Shown here: one piece after another, positions 41,725 through 49,967 of the stretch
Layout: each line of letters opens with the position of its first letter
How positions within the stretch are numbered: position 1 is the first letter of the stretch
Source of the DNA: Candidatus Nitrosocaldus schleperae
GTDB taxonomy: Archaea > Thermoproteota > Nitrososphaeria > Nitrososphaerales > Nitrosocaldaceae
Direction of reading: 5' to 3'
Assembly (NCBI GenBank): GCA_013538805.1
Contig: JABXGR010000010.1
Span: 1 to 56,463, forward strand
DNA length: 56,463 bases
Notes under the pieces: generated by a model
What the model saw: the letters and a program-made list of their open reading frames with translations, nothing else
Told to the model about the DNA's origin: nothing
Database searches by the model: none
Position numbers and translations under genes: made by a program

Positions 41725-42573
41725 ATGACTCTGGAGGCTTTAGCATCCTATAACATAAAGAAACACAAACTACTTGAGGAGTATAGGAGGTTCAATAGAT
41801 TAAAGGCTAATGATATAGCAGAACTTGCAGAGGAGTTAGAGCTTATGGGCTATCCCATAGATAGGATAGTTGATAAGCTGCTTAGGGATCTAGGAGAGGA
41901 GATCTCCAAAGCAGTGATACTCAAGGCATTGCCAGAGAAGTATCTGAAGGCAAAGAACAACAACAGTAGTAGTAGCAGGATGATGAGCAATGATAACTAT
42001 TCAGAAGTGTATTATGATGGAAATGGTGCAAGAGGCGAGACTATTGATATTGAGTATGGAGATGGAGCAGCAGTTGAATATGATAATGATGGTAGAAGTA
42101 GCAAGGAGATACTCCTAGCAATAATTGATGCCCAGATAACTGTGGAGGATCTACTAACCATGATTAAGGATCTTGCAAGCAAGTTAAGGAACAACCCTGC
42201 TCTCTTAAAGCAACTAGAACAGGAGCAGGAGGAGGTTAGATCACATGTAACAGGAATGAATGAGAGTATCAAGGCTATACGCTCAATACTTGATGAGATA
42301 AAGAGCAATAAGGATCTTGATATGAGATCATACATAAGGGAGTTGCAGACATTATGCATACACCTACTCTCACTATCATACTCCTATAGGCATATAGCGA
42401 AGGTCTTTGGTATATCAGCAAAGTGGGTTAGCAAGATAGTGAGAGAGCGAAGTATAGAGCATCTCCCAAGTGTGTATATAAAGGTTGATAGGGATGTGAA
42501 GGCAGGAGAGGAGATAGATATCCTGCCATATGCTGTAGCACTGTACAAGAAGAGGCAGCAGCAGGAAGAGTAA
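41725..42573 (+). CDS. Helix-turn-helix protein of the island operon
   Basis: A 282-residue protein. The N-terminal part is helical (YNIKKHKLLEEYRRFNRLKA). A low-complexity Asn/Ser and Asp/Gly-rich linker spans about 75-125, followed by a coiled segment (KQLEQEQEEVRSHVTGMNES). Near residue 215-240 there is a clear helix-turn-helix, SYSYRHIAKVFGISAKWVSK IVRE in layout (first helix YRHIAKVF, recognition helix SAKWVSKIVRE). It is preceded by GGAGG about 14 bases upstream. Plausibly the operon's DNA-binding regulator or partition-site binder; this is inference. Confidence 0.62.
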   Translation: MTLEALASYNIKKHKLLEEYRRFNRLKANDIAELAEELELMGYPIDRIVDKLLRDLGEEISKAVILKALPEKYLKAKNNNSSSSRMMSNDNYSEVYYDGNGARGETIDIEYGDGAAVEYDNDGRSSKEILLAIIDAQITVEDLLTMIKDLASKLRNNPALLKQLEQEQEEVRSHVTGMNESIKAIRSILDEIKSNKDLDMRSYIRELQTLCIHLLSLSYSYRHIAKVFGISAKWVSKIVRERSIEHLPSVYIKVDRDVKAGEEIDILPYAVALYKKRQQQEE

Positions 42574-42650
42574 GTAAAGTAAGTAAACATCTACTATAAT
42601 CAAACATATTTTTCTTCTCTCAATACACTTTTTATAATGAATGATCCCTC

Positions 42651-43304
42651 ATGCTATTCTCCATAGATGCTGTATTCGAGCAAGGTTATCCTAGAACAGA
42701 GAGAGCAATAGATGTTGCTCAGGCATTTGGGATAGCACTTAACACAAGGATATTCAAGGTGCTTGATGGTGTTGAGGTTAATATTGAACCTGGGGATGTT
42801 GTATACATAACTGGTGAGTCTGGATCAGGCAAGTCTATACTGCTTAGAACACTTGCAGAACATATCTCTAAACATAAGATCTTCGGCAAGGTATGCATTG
42901 CTGATAACATCAAGATAGATGAGGATGAGATACTTGTAGAGAGAATAGGCTCTAGCACAGATGAGGCTATAAGGCTGCTCAGTAGTGTTGGACTTAACGA
43001 TGCATACCTATTCCTTAGATGCTACAAGGAGTTGAGTGATGGGCAGAAGTACAGGTATAGAGTAGCAAAGGTTCTAGCAAGAGGGAGCAGGTATGGAGTG
43101 CTTGTATTCGATGAGTTCTGCTCAACCCTAGACAGGGATACTGCGAAGGTTGTTGCATACATGCTCCAGAAGATTGTAAGGGCAAATGGGAAGACCCTGT
43201 TGATTGCAACTGCACATGATGACCTTGCTGATGATCTCAAGCCAGATGTGATTATACGCAAAGGCTATGGTTCAAGGATAAGCATAGAGTATTGTAGAAG
43301 ATGA
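42651..43304 (+). CDS. ABC-type ATPase, N-terminal half of a COG2401-like protein
   Basis: A 217-residue P-loop ATPase of the ABC class: Walker A TGESGSGKSILLRTL (G55-S62), a signature-like ELSDGQKYRYRVAKVLARG, Walker B YGVLVFDEFCSTLD, and the H-loop TAHDDLADDL. There is no transporter partner. Together with the overlapping acetyltransferase it matches the family of ABC-type ATPases fused to a predicted acetyltransferase (COG2401), here as two proteins. Those families occur in archaea, plasmids and phages without known function. The stop codon overlaps the next start by four bases (ATGA). Confidence 0.78.
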   Translation: MLFSIDAVFEQGYPRTERAIDVAQAFGIALNTRIFKVLDGVEVNIEPGDVVYITGESGSGKSILLRTLAEHISKHKIFGKVCIADNIKIDEDEILVERIGSSTDEAIRLLSSVGLNDAYLFLRCYKELSDGQKYRYRVAKVLARGSRYGVLVFDEFCSTLDRDTAKVVAYMLQKIVRANGKTLLIATAHDDLADDLKPDVIIRKGYGSRISIEYCRR

Positions 43305-44083
43305 GGGAGTTGGATGGTATGAGTGGTTGCTTGAATAGTATGAAGGGCTATGGTTCAGATCATGAATGCTCCCTCCTCAAGCATGTTAGGATAGAGAGAG
43401 GCTGTATAGATGATTGGAAGATGCTAGAGGAGTACCATTACAGAGGAAATAGACCTTATGGAATAAAGTATGTATTCAATGCAGTACTCAAAGGGGAGGT
43501 TATAGGCATAATACTCTACAGCATGCCTGTACCATCTTGCAGGGGAAGGAACATAGCCCTTGGGAGAGTACCTAGCATAGAGGAGGTTAATAGAGACTTT
43601 ATAACTATAAGTAGGGTAGTTGTACTACCAAGGTTTAGAGGCATAGGTATAGCAAAGATGCTTGTAAGGCATACAATGCCTCTAGTAGGGAAGAGGTACG
43701 TTGAGAGCATCGCTGTTATGGGTAGATACAATCCATTCTTCATCAAGGCAGGGATGAGGGAGATAGTATATGAGCCTGATAGGAAGTATGTTAGAGCATT
43801 GAAGGGGTTGGAAGGTTATGGGTTCAATAGTAGGTTAGCAGCAAGTAGAGATTACTGTTACTCTATTCTGCAGAGCATGGATGATGATGCAGTTGAGGAT
43901 GTGCTGAATGTAGTGAGCAAGGTAAGGTTTGCTGTAATGAATGCAATTGGTAGAAGTAAAGAGTACTCCAAGACTATGCTATATGATAAGCATATACTTG
44001 CAAAGGCAATAGCAAACATTGCAATGCTTGCTCAAGAGAAGCACTACTACATATGGGAGAATCCTGAATATCTTCCAAGCTAA
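43301..44083 (+). CDS. GNAT acetyltransferase, C-terminal half of a COG2401-like protein
   Basis: A 260-residue protein with a GNAT fold: KMLEEYHYRGNRPYGIKYVF, then VISRVVV-type strand ISRVVVLPRFRGIGIAKMLV, which carries the acetyl-CoA loop RxxGIGxA, then GRYNPFFIKAGMREIVYEPD. The FIKAGM element is the typical GNAT C-terminal motif. The C-terminal 90 residues are helical. It is translationally coupled to the ATPase. The joint action (ATP-driven modification of a nucleic acid or protein) is inference. Confidence 0.78.
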   Translation: MRELDGMSGCLNSMKGYGSDHECSLLKHVRIERGCIDDWKMLEEYHYRGNRPYGIKYVFNAVLKGEVIGIILYSMPVPSCRGRNIALGRVPSIEEVNRDFITISRVVVLPRFRGIGIAKMLVRHTMPLVGKRYVESIAVMGRYNPFFIKAGMREIVYEPDRKYVRALKGLEGYGFNSRLAASRDYCYSILQSMDDDAVEDVLNVVSKVRFAVMNAIGRSKEYSKTMLYDKHILAKAIANIAMLAQEKHYYIWENPEYLPS

Positions 44084-44216
44084 GGTTTAATAGCAACAGG
44101 ACTATACGATTATAGTAAGATGAGGTTATCTTATCAAAAACAGAAGATTAATGGTGTACATGAATATGTTATACTAAATTTCGAAACATACAAAATTACA
44201 TACATATCCTAATATA

Positions 44217-44390
44217 ATGGGAGAGGCAAATCACATTGCATATATCCTTAACTATCTTAAGGATCGTAGAGTAGTAGATGTTGATTATGAGTTGAACATG
44301 ATGATAACAAAGGATACTGTAGAGGAGGTTCTAGATAAGGCAGATGATGCCTACAGGATACTTCTAAACCTTTCCCAACAGATATTATGA
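44217..44390 (+). CDS. 57-residue helical protein upstream of the ParB pseudogene
   Basis: MGEANHIAYILNYLKDRRVV, then DVDYELNMMITKDTVEEVLD and a helical end. It starts at ATG 44217 and ends one base before the GTG of the ParB-like gene, so it was probably cotranscribed with it. No family recognised; it could be a small partition or regulatory partner. Confidence 0.45.
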   Translation: MGEANHIAYILNYLKDRRVVDVDYELNMMITKDTVEEVLDKADDAYRILLNLSQQIL

Positions 44391-44391
44391 T

Positions 44392-45426
44392 GTGAATAAT
44401 AATAAGGTAGGTGTAAATAGGTATCAGGTAAACTGGATTGATGTAAACTCAATACATAAGGATGAGAGCAATCCTAATGCGATGGATGAGCATGAGTTCA
44501 ATGCCCTAGAGGGGTAAGCATTCATGGTATAATTCAGCCTATAATAACAAGACCGTGTACATGCGATCTCATAAGGGGAGAGGATGCATAGTTGATTAGG
44601 GAAGGTGGAGAGCAGCAAGCAATTCAGGATGAATGGGGTACCATGCATAGATAAGCATAGATGACATTCAAGCAAAGATACTCATGATCAACCTGAACAG
44701 CAGAAGCCTGCTAACCTTATAGTTGATCTAAAAAGGAGCATACCAATGGAGGAGATAATAAGATCTAGGCTATATCTCAACAAGGATTGCCTTGGGAGCA
44801 TAGTCAAGAGGAGAGGGATCGATGATCCATATGATAATTACTTACCTTGAATTGAGAGAGCAAGAGAGTGCTATGAGGGTAGTAGATGGTAGAATATGTA
44901 ATGACACTAACCAGAGCAATGCTCATAGCACAGTGAACCATGATACAGATAGTGTTAATATCAAGACAAGCATCATGTTGAGCAAGCAACAGTATGATAT
45001 GATAGTGAGTATTCTTGATGATACTGCTAGATATAGATGTACTAGGGGAGATGCTTTGCTTATCCTCTGCAGGATGCATTATCAAGCAGCAACAGGCAGT
45101 ATTCTTCAGGCTTAGGGATCAGGACAGGGTAAGAAGGCTATTGAGCGTTACATACATAGCAAAAACAAATGTACATAGTCTGGGTCTCAACACTTAGAGG
45201 TAGAGTAGGGGCATTCTACGAGATATATAAGGATGTGCAGATGGTAAGAATGGTTACCATGCAATAACGCTACCATATACAGTTGCTCTCAACACACTTC
45301 TGGATGAGCATTACATAGAGGTGCAGAAGAGGGTTAAAGGCAGGCTCTTCAGATAGGAGTACTGCTGAGTTCCTTGATGAGGCAAGTGCATTCAGCATGG
45401 ATGATATCAAGGATCTGCTTATCTAA
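44392..45426 (+). pseudogene. Frameshifted ParB-like nuclease-domain gene
   Basis: ParB-type pieces appear in order but in different frames: VNWIDVNSIHKDESNPNAMD then EHEFNALEG, ending at a stop at 44515; IQPIITRPCTCDLIRGEDA; GRWRAA; ISIDDIQAKILMINLN; NLIVDLKRSIPMEEIIRSRL; a longer open stretch (about 44822-45115, ELREQESAMRVV ... KQQYDMIVSILDD); VSTLRGRVGAFYEIYKDVQM; NGYHAITLPYTVALNTLLDE; and FLDEASAFSMDDIKDLLI with the final stop at 45424. Intact proteins of this type bind DNA and help segregation or regulation. At least six shifts or stops show decay. Adjacent genes are intact, so sequencing error is unlikely. Confidence 0.7.
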
Positions 45427-45533
45427 GACTCATTAAAGGTATATGCTATTGTTATATTGTAATACTTGATTAGCATGACATATGGTTTATCATGGAAGTG
45501 TTTGTTTGTTTATCCCTAGTAAATATTCTACTA

Positions 45534-45545
45534 TGTTTATATTAT
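45534..45545 (+). promoter_or_regulatory. TATA box of hicBA
   Basis: GTTTATATTATG is centred about 26 bases before ATG 45566. It supports that start over the ATG at 45482, which would add a hydrophobic, Tyr-rich leader unlike HicB. Confidence 0.5.
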
Positions 45546-45565
45546 GGTACAATTGTTATAATAAT

Positions 45566-45838
45566 ATGAGTATGAACCTGACTCATGCTTTTGATAATAA
45601 TACTCAGTATGCATCAACTGTCATAACTACAAAAATAAAGTCTTATACCATTATACTTGAGCAGGGGCTGGATGGATATATAGTGGTAAGATGTCTAGAA
45701 TTGCCAGTGGTAACTCAAGGAAAGGATGAGAATGAGGCTATAAGGAATGCCATAGAGGCTATTGAACTTGTGATCGAGGAGCTGGGTATTAATGATAGAT
45801 TCAACCTGATAATAAGGAGATTATACACTAAAATATAA
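45566..45838 (+). CDS. hicB: HicB-type antitoxin
   Basis: A 90-residue HicB (UPF0150) protein. The partial RNase-H-like fold is clear: SYTIILEQGLDGYIVVRCLE, LPVVTQGKDENEAIRNAIEA, then IELVIEEL. There is no added DNA-binding domain, so autorepression would need another factor. It is followed after 22 bases by hicA. The order antitoxin-first is the less common one for hicBA but well known in archaea. Confidence 0.85.
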   Translation: MSMNLTHAFDNNTQYASTVITTKIKSYTIILEQGLDGYIVVRCLELPVVTQGKDENEAIRNAIEAIELVIEELGINDRFNLIIRRLYTKI

Positions 45839-45860
45839 ATGCAAACCCAATCCCCTCTAG

Positions 45861-46073
45861 ATGGTGTATAGACTACCTAGGATAGGTGGTAAGGATCTTA
45901 TAAAATACTTATCCAAAAAATGTTACAAACCGACTAGGCAGAGGGGTAGCCACGTTGTGCTAAGATCTGAGCATGATAACAGGATAGTTGTTGTACCCTT
46001 GCATAATGAGCTTGATCGTGGTACACTGTTAGCAATACTTGAGCAAGCAGGTATAGATAGGGATCCTTTATAA
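45861..46073 (+). CDS. hicA: HicA-type mRNA-interferase toxin
   Basis: A 70-residue double-stranded-RNA-binding-fold toxin: LPRIGGKDLIKYLSKKCYKP, the catalytic His31 in RGSHVVLRSE, and the hallmark VVVPLHNELDRGTLLAILEQ. HicA toxins degrade mRNA when not bound by HicB. Transcribed with hicB and probably with the gene at 46098. Confidence 0.87.
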   Translation: MVYRLPRIGGKDLIKYLSKKCYKPTRQRGSHVVLRSEHDNRIVVVPLHNELDRGTLLAILEQAGIDRDPL

Positions 46074-46097
46074 GAGAGGTTAGAGGCTAGAGTAACG

Positions 46098-46544
46098 ATG
46101 CAAAGTGTAGAGGATCTACAGGAGGTAGATTTTACGGTCCTCAAAGAGGATTACAGCAGGTGGCGTATCAGCGATGGGGCAATAATAAAGGCCAAGGTCG
46201 TTGTGAAGAAGATATTCTTCTCTACTTTAAGAACGCCAGAGGGTTATCCCCAATCCTTCAGCATAGATAGTATAAACAGCGTAACTGCACTCGTACCACC
46301 ATCATTAAAGGGTAAGCCATCCAACGAGCCAGTAGATCCTAGCAAAGATAAAGGCGAAGAGATGGTGTTCGATGAACTGGATGTTAAGAAGCAGGAGTAT
46401 ATGACAAACAATGGTTACAGGATAGAGATCAAGCCTGTGATAACCAAAGTATTCAAATACAGTAAGAGGGATATATACGGTTATCCTGTATATAATGTTA
46501 TTATTCAAATGATAACCAACATCTACAAGATTGAAAGCATATAA
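46098..46544 (+). CDS. Two-repeat protein following hicBA
   Basis: A 148-residue protein built from two copies of one small beta domain: copy 1 WRISDGAIIKAKVVVKKIFF, then PEGYPQSFSIDSINSVTALV (about 19-70), and copy 2 NNGYRIEIKPVITKVFKYSK, then DIYGYPVYNVIIQMITNIYK (about 98-146), joined by a charged Pro/Asp/Glu linker. The single-copy version is at 30974-31213. It starts 24 bases after hicA and may belong to that transcript. Function unknown; its place suggests a partner or hitch-hiker of the toxin-antitoxin module. Confidence 0.6.
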   Translation: MQSVEDLQEVDFTVLKEDYSRWRISDGAIIKAKVVVKKIFFSTLRTPEGYPQSFSIDSINSVTALVPPSLKGKPSNEPVDPSKDKGEEMVFDELDVKKQEYMTNNGYRIEIKPVITKVFKYSKRDIYGYPVYNVIIQMITNIYKIESI

Positions 46545-46654
46545 TAAATAAGGATGAGGTAAGTGTATTCAGCATCGATAGTCAATCTATCTATGTGTAA
46601 GTAACAGTGCGTATTTATGTGATTATCTAACTTCATTATAATACATTTTACTCT

Positions 46655-47392
46655 TTAATCCTCATCCTCCTCATCCCCTCTTCTATATACTGAATTCATC
46701 ATGTATGCTCTATATACACTTGCCAATGCAAGTGTTATGCTTAAAGCACTCATAGATGCTACTATGGGATCCAGCCTTATACCCCATGGGCTGTAGTTCA
46801 ATAGGAAGCCTGTTAATGGGACAACGGCAAGGCTCAAGCCTATACTCAAGGCTACCCTCTCTATGATATCCATCTCTCTGCTAGGGAAGAGCAGATGCAC
46901 TAAAGCATAGCCAGGGATGAAGAGTACGAAGGCTCCTCCTACAACTATCCTTACAATGCTCCATGGCAGTGCATCTGGAAGCACATATATTGTTAATATC
47001 GTTACAGCAGTAACTATTGTAGTTATCCAGAGTGTCATGCTCAGATACATATTCTTCAGGTAATCCTTGAATGATGTTATGCTTGAGTTGTATAACATTA
47101 TAGCCTTCTTGTGTGCAAGCCTCCTAACAGCATCTAAGATATCATCTATGGTTATTGATGGTGAAGAGACGAGCCTTGACTTGATAAAGTCATTGCCCAT
47201 AAGCATATCAACTATATCCTTAACCTTGGTACAGTTATTCCTTACTGCATATAGCACTAGTTGCTCAAGCATCTCATCCCTATCCTCTATCTTGAGGATC
47301 TGCTCTATACTCTTGATCTTATCCTTGTCCTTGCCCTTGCCTATCCTTATCCCTTCCTCTTCTACTTTACGTTGAACCATATCTGATTCCAC
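46655..47392 (-). CDS. DUF1616-type membrane protein (transmembrane half)
   Basis: A 245-residue protein (GTG 47392, or ATG 47380). A cytoplasmic charged N-terminus with a small helical domain (about 25-95) is followed by four membrane segments: MTLWITTIVTAVTILTIYVL, SIVRIVVGGAFVLFIPGYAL, VALSIGLSLAVVPLTGFLLN and a last one near 215. The motif FIPGYALVHLLFPSREMDII ERVALSIGLS in layout is diagnostic for DUF1616. The extracellular half normally fused in archaeal DUF1616 proteins is the next gene upstream (overlap 31 bases). Role probably in surface assembly; not established. Confidence 0.75.
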   Translation of the reverse strand: MESDMVQRKVEEEGIRIGKGKDKDKIKSIEQILKIEDRDEMLEQLVLYAVRNNCTKVKDIVDMLMGNDFIKSRLVSSPSITIDDILDAVRRLAHKKAIMLYNSSITSFKDYLKNMYLSMTLWITTIVTAVTILTIYVLPDALPWSIVRIVVGGAFVLFIPGYALVHLLFPSREMDIIERVALSIGLSLAVVPLTGFLLNYSPWGIRLDPIVASMSALSITLALASVYRAYMMNSVYRRGDEEDED

Positions 47393-48015
47393 ACACTCCT
47401 CCTCTCCTTCATACTATCTAGCCATGAGAACTCAAACTCCTTGCTATCAGGGTTGTACCTCCAGAGCTCCATGATGAGCCTGAAGTTCTTTCCATCCTTG
47501 CTCTTAACATCAGTGCTTACCCTCTCGCCATTGATGAGCAACTCCTTCACAGCAACATAGATGCTCCCATCCTCACCACTCTCCCTTGCGACACTTGCTA
47601 TGCTCCATCGTAATGGTATAGTTATAGTTGAGTCATGAGCAACCACCTGCCTCATCTCATACAGATGCTCAACAGGGCTTGGAGTATGCATGTTATCATC
47701 TGGTATTGGCATATCAGCATTGAGCAACTTCACCCTTATGGCTATGTACTCTGCCTCCCCCATCCTGTTATACACCTGAATATGCCATAGCACCTCATCC
47801 CCCAAGCCTATATCAGGAGTGTTTGAAGGGTAGTAATCAGATGCCATCATCCCTCTACCTAAAGTGCTGAGGCTCATGAACCTCTCATAATCCCTAGGCA
47901 CTGATGCAACGTATGCTATGCTCATGCTTACTGCTATAAGCACTGCTAGGATTAGCAGGAACTGCCTAGACCTTAATGGTCTAATCATGTATGAATCAAC
48001 TACTCTCCATGCCAT
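47362..48015 (-). CDS. Membrane-anchored partner of the DUF1616 protein
   Basis: A 217-residue protein: one N-terminal membrane helix (QFLLILAVLIAVSMSIAYVA) then an outside beta-rich domain (LGDEVLWHIQVYNRMGEAEY, IRVKLLNADMP, TITIPLRWSI). This resembles the extracellular domain found at the C-terminus of many DUF1616 proteins. The frame opens with GTG 48024, but GGAGG (48025-48029) is correctly spaced for ATG 48015, so that start is chosen. It overlaps the DUF1616 gene downstream by 31 bases in another frame. Confidence 0.7.
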   Translation of the reverse strand: MAWRVVDSYMIRPLRSRQFLLILAVLIAVSMSIAYVASVPRDYERFMSLSTLGRGMMASDYYPSNTPDIGLGDEVLWHIQVYNRMGEAEYIAIRVKLLNADMPIPDDNMHTPSPVEHLYEMRQVVAHDSTITIPLRWSIASVARESGEDGSIYVAVKELLINGERVSTDVKSKDGKNFRLIMELWRYNPDSKEFEFSWLDSMKERRSVWNQIWFNVK

Positions 48016-48020
48016 ACAAC

Positions 48021-48659
48021 TCACTCCTCCTTTACCTCTCTAACATCCATCTCCATCATCCTTGCCTGCATGTAACCCTTCAAGTTCACATACACTAGCG
48101 TAGAGGCTATAGATGATACTAAAGCGCTTATAGGTGCATATACAAGTATGTTCATATAGAACCTCTCTGTATTCTCCCTTACCTTCTGCTTATATAATGT
48201 TACAGCATCGCCTGCTATAGAGTTAAGCATATCTGCAGCATTTGCAAGGCACTCATCCCTGCTTAAGCATGATTCTGGTAGATTGCCATGCTCAACCTGC
48301 CTTATCATGCTGATTACGGTGTTAAGCCTCTCAACCAGATGTGAGGTATCTGCACCAGCAGAGTCTGCCTCCCTTATCTTCACTAGGGCTTGATGAACAA
48401 GATCATCTATAGTAGATGCGTATGCAAATGGAGTAGTAAGAATAGGAGGAGTTGTAGTGATGAAACTGATGAGATTATAATTATTAGGATGATGATCTTG
48501 ATGGATTACTGTTAGTTGTGCAAGTAGTACTGGTAAGGCAAGTACCATCAAGTAATGATGGTAGTGGTATTGTACTCCCATCCTTGTTGTCATTGCCCTC
48601 ATCTGTAGCAACTTCTTCATACCTACCCTATCAATGCACCCTCTTTCTACCTTAACCAT
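48021..48659 (-). CDS. Membrane protein of the surface operon
   Basis: A 212-residue protein with an N-terminal signal-like helix (YLMVLALPVLLAQLTVI), a His/Asn-rich spacer, an outside helical domain (DDLVHQALVKIREADSAGAD, with a Cys pair CLSRDEC) and a C-terminal membrane helix (FYMNILVYAPISALVSSIAS). The domain predicted as outside could bind a surface polymer. No family recognised. The flanking genes are seven and five bases away or less, so it is firmly part of the operon. Confidence 0.65.
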   Translation of the reverse strand: MVKVERGCIDRVGMKKLLQMRAMTTRMGVQYHYHHYLMVLALPVLLAQLTVIHQDHHPNNYNLISFITTTPPILTTPFAYASTIDDLVHQALVKIREADSAGADTSHLVERLNTVISMIRQVEHGNLPESCLSRDECLANAADMLNSIAGDAVTLYKQKVRENTERFYMNILVYAPISALVSSIASTLVYVNLKGYMQARMMEMDVREVKEE

Positions 48660-48666
48660 CTCTACA

Positions 48667-48900
48667 TCACCCTATTATCGTTGATATCCTTATTGCTGCT
48701 ATAACAAGGAATGTTAGACCAGAGCCTATGGCAACTATCCTAAGCCTCTTAACATCGATGAGCATCTTCATCCTCCCGTAGTATGGTGCAAGCAGTTCAG
48801 ATGTTATGAGTAGTATTATTGAGGATACAGCAAGCCATAAACCTATATCCCAAAGGTTGAATGCAAATGCATACATCTCTCTATACCACCAACCAACCAT
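48667..48900 (-). CDS. Small two-helix membrane protein
   Basis: A 77-residue protein with two membrane helices (DIGLWLAVSSIILLITSELL and RIVAIGSGLTFLVIAAIRIS) joined by a basic loop (YGRMKMLIDVKRLR). Its size and place suggest an accessory subunit of the membrane complex encoded by this operon. Confidence 0.62.
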   Translation of the reverse strand: MVGWWYREMYAFAFNLWDIGLWLAVSSIILLITSELLAPYYGRMKMLIDVKRLRIVAIGSGLTFLVIAAIRISTIIG

Positions 48901-48909
48901 AACCCTATG

Positions 48910-49863
48910 CTACACAATCTCAAGCAGGGAGTACACTGTATCAACCCTCCTCTTCCCAATGCTGCTCTCCTTAACCATGACAGCCTTGCCTGTACTCTTG
49001 CTTATTGCTAGTGCTATAGTTGAGCATATTGGGCATAGTGCTATGCTTATATCATGCATGTTGGAGCATATCTTTGCAGTATCTCTACCCTTCACAGTAA
49101 CCCTTATAGTATTATCATCCTCCTCATCCTTCTTGATATCAACGCTATCTGCAAGCATGAACTCCTCCATGAAGAGCCTCTCTATGCTCATGCTTAACTC
49201 ATCAATGCTCATTAGGGCAAAGTTAGTATCAAGCCTACTCTCGAAGAGGTCTATCAAGCCTTGTGATGGTGCCTTTATGATCATGCCTTGCTGCTTATCT
49301 GCAGGTATGGAGGTTATAGGGGCTGCTGTACCCCTAGCAGGTATATCAATGTCAATGCTATTGCCTTTACCATCTTCATCCAACCTCTCAAGGTATTGGG
49401 TAAGTTTGATCATCTTCCCTTCTGGCTCTACCCCATCCTTGTATATGAAGAGGTATCCCTGCGTAAGACCCCCTAGCCTAAGCTGCCTTGGGTAGAAGAG
49501 CATTACTCTTGCATCTCTACTCCCTATAGTATAGCCAAGGGTTGATAGTGTATTGATTATGCCCTTGCTGTATGCCTCTACCGCTACCCTAAATAACTCA
49601 TCAGGGTAGTAACGAGATGAGGTTATGTAGTATAGTACTGAGCCCCAGAATACAAGCCCTAAGCCTATGAATGTTAGGATGAGCGAACTGTATATGTAGG
49701 AGAAGAGTAGTGCTATACTCCCTACTACAAGCATGGGAAGTGCAAATACAAGCCTCCTCTTATCATGACTGTTAAGCCTTACTATACTTGCTTTATGATA
49801 TTGGTTATAGTCTTCATTAATAGTATGATGATGGTCTTGCTTATGCTCAAGCTGTTCAGTCAT
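48910..49863 (-). CDS. Membrane protein, first gene of the surface operon
   Basis: A 317-residue protein. A His/Asp-rich cytoplasmic leader is followed by two adjacent membrane helices (LVFALPMLVVGSIALLFSYI and LILTFIGLGLVFWGSVLYYI), then a 230-residue soluble domain beginning YYPDELFRVAVEAYSKGIIN. CPIC occurs near residue 278. ATG 49863; AATAATAAATA about 35 bases upstream on the minus strand marks the promoter of the five-gene unit. Function unknown; it is divergent from a surface-protein gene. Confidence 0.65.
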   Translation of the reverse strand: MTEQLEHKQDHHHTINEDYNQYHKASIVRLNSHDKRRLVFALPMLVVGSIALLFSYIYSSLILTFIGLGLVFWGSVLYYITSSRYYPDELFRVAVEAYSKGIINTLSTLGYTIGSRDARVMLFYPRQLRLGGLTQGYLFIYKDGVEPEGKMIKLTQYLERLDEDGKGNSIDIDIPARGTAAPITSIPADKQQGMIIKAPSQGLIDLFESRLDTNFALMSIDELSMSIERLFMEEFMLADSVDIKKDEEDDNTIRVTVKGRDTAKICSNMHDISIALCPICSTIALAISKSTGKAVMVKESSIGKRRVDTVYSLLEIV

Positions 49864-49967
49864 TATTATACTTACCTCTTCTACACTTACCCATATTTAT
49901 TATTAAGCCTTATGTGTGTTATTTGCCATACTTTATTCTTCAATATACCATAAGCAATTATAACATT

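Noticed and set aside
44822-45115. 97-residue open frame that could be called a gene
   Set aside because: It is the longest open stretch inside the ParB-like pseudogene; peptides before and after it in other frames continue the same protein.
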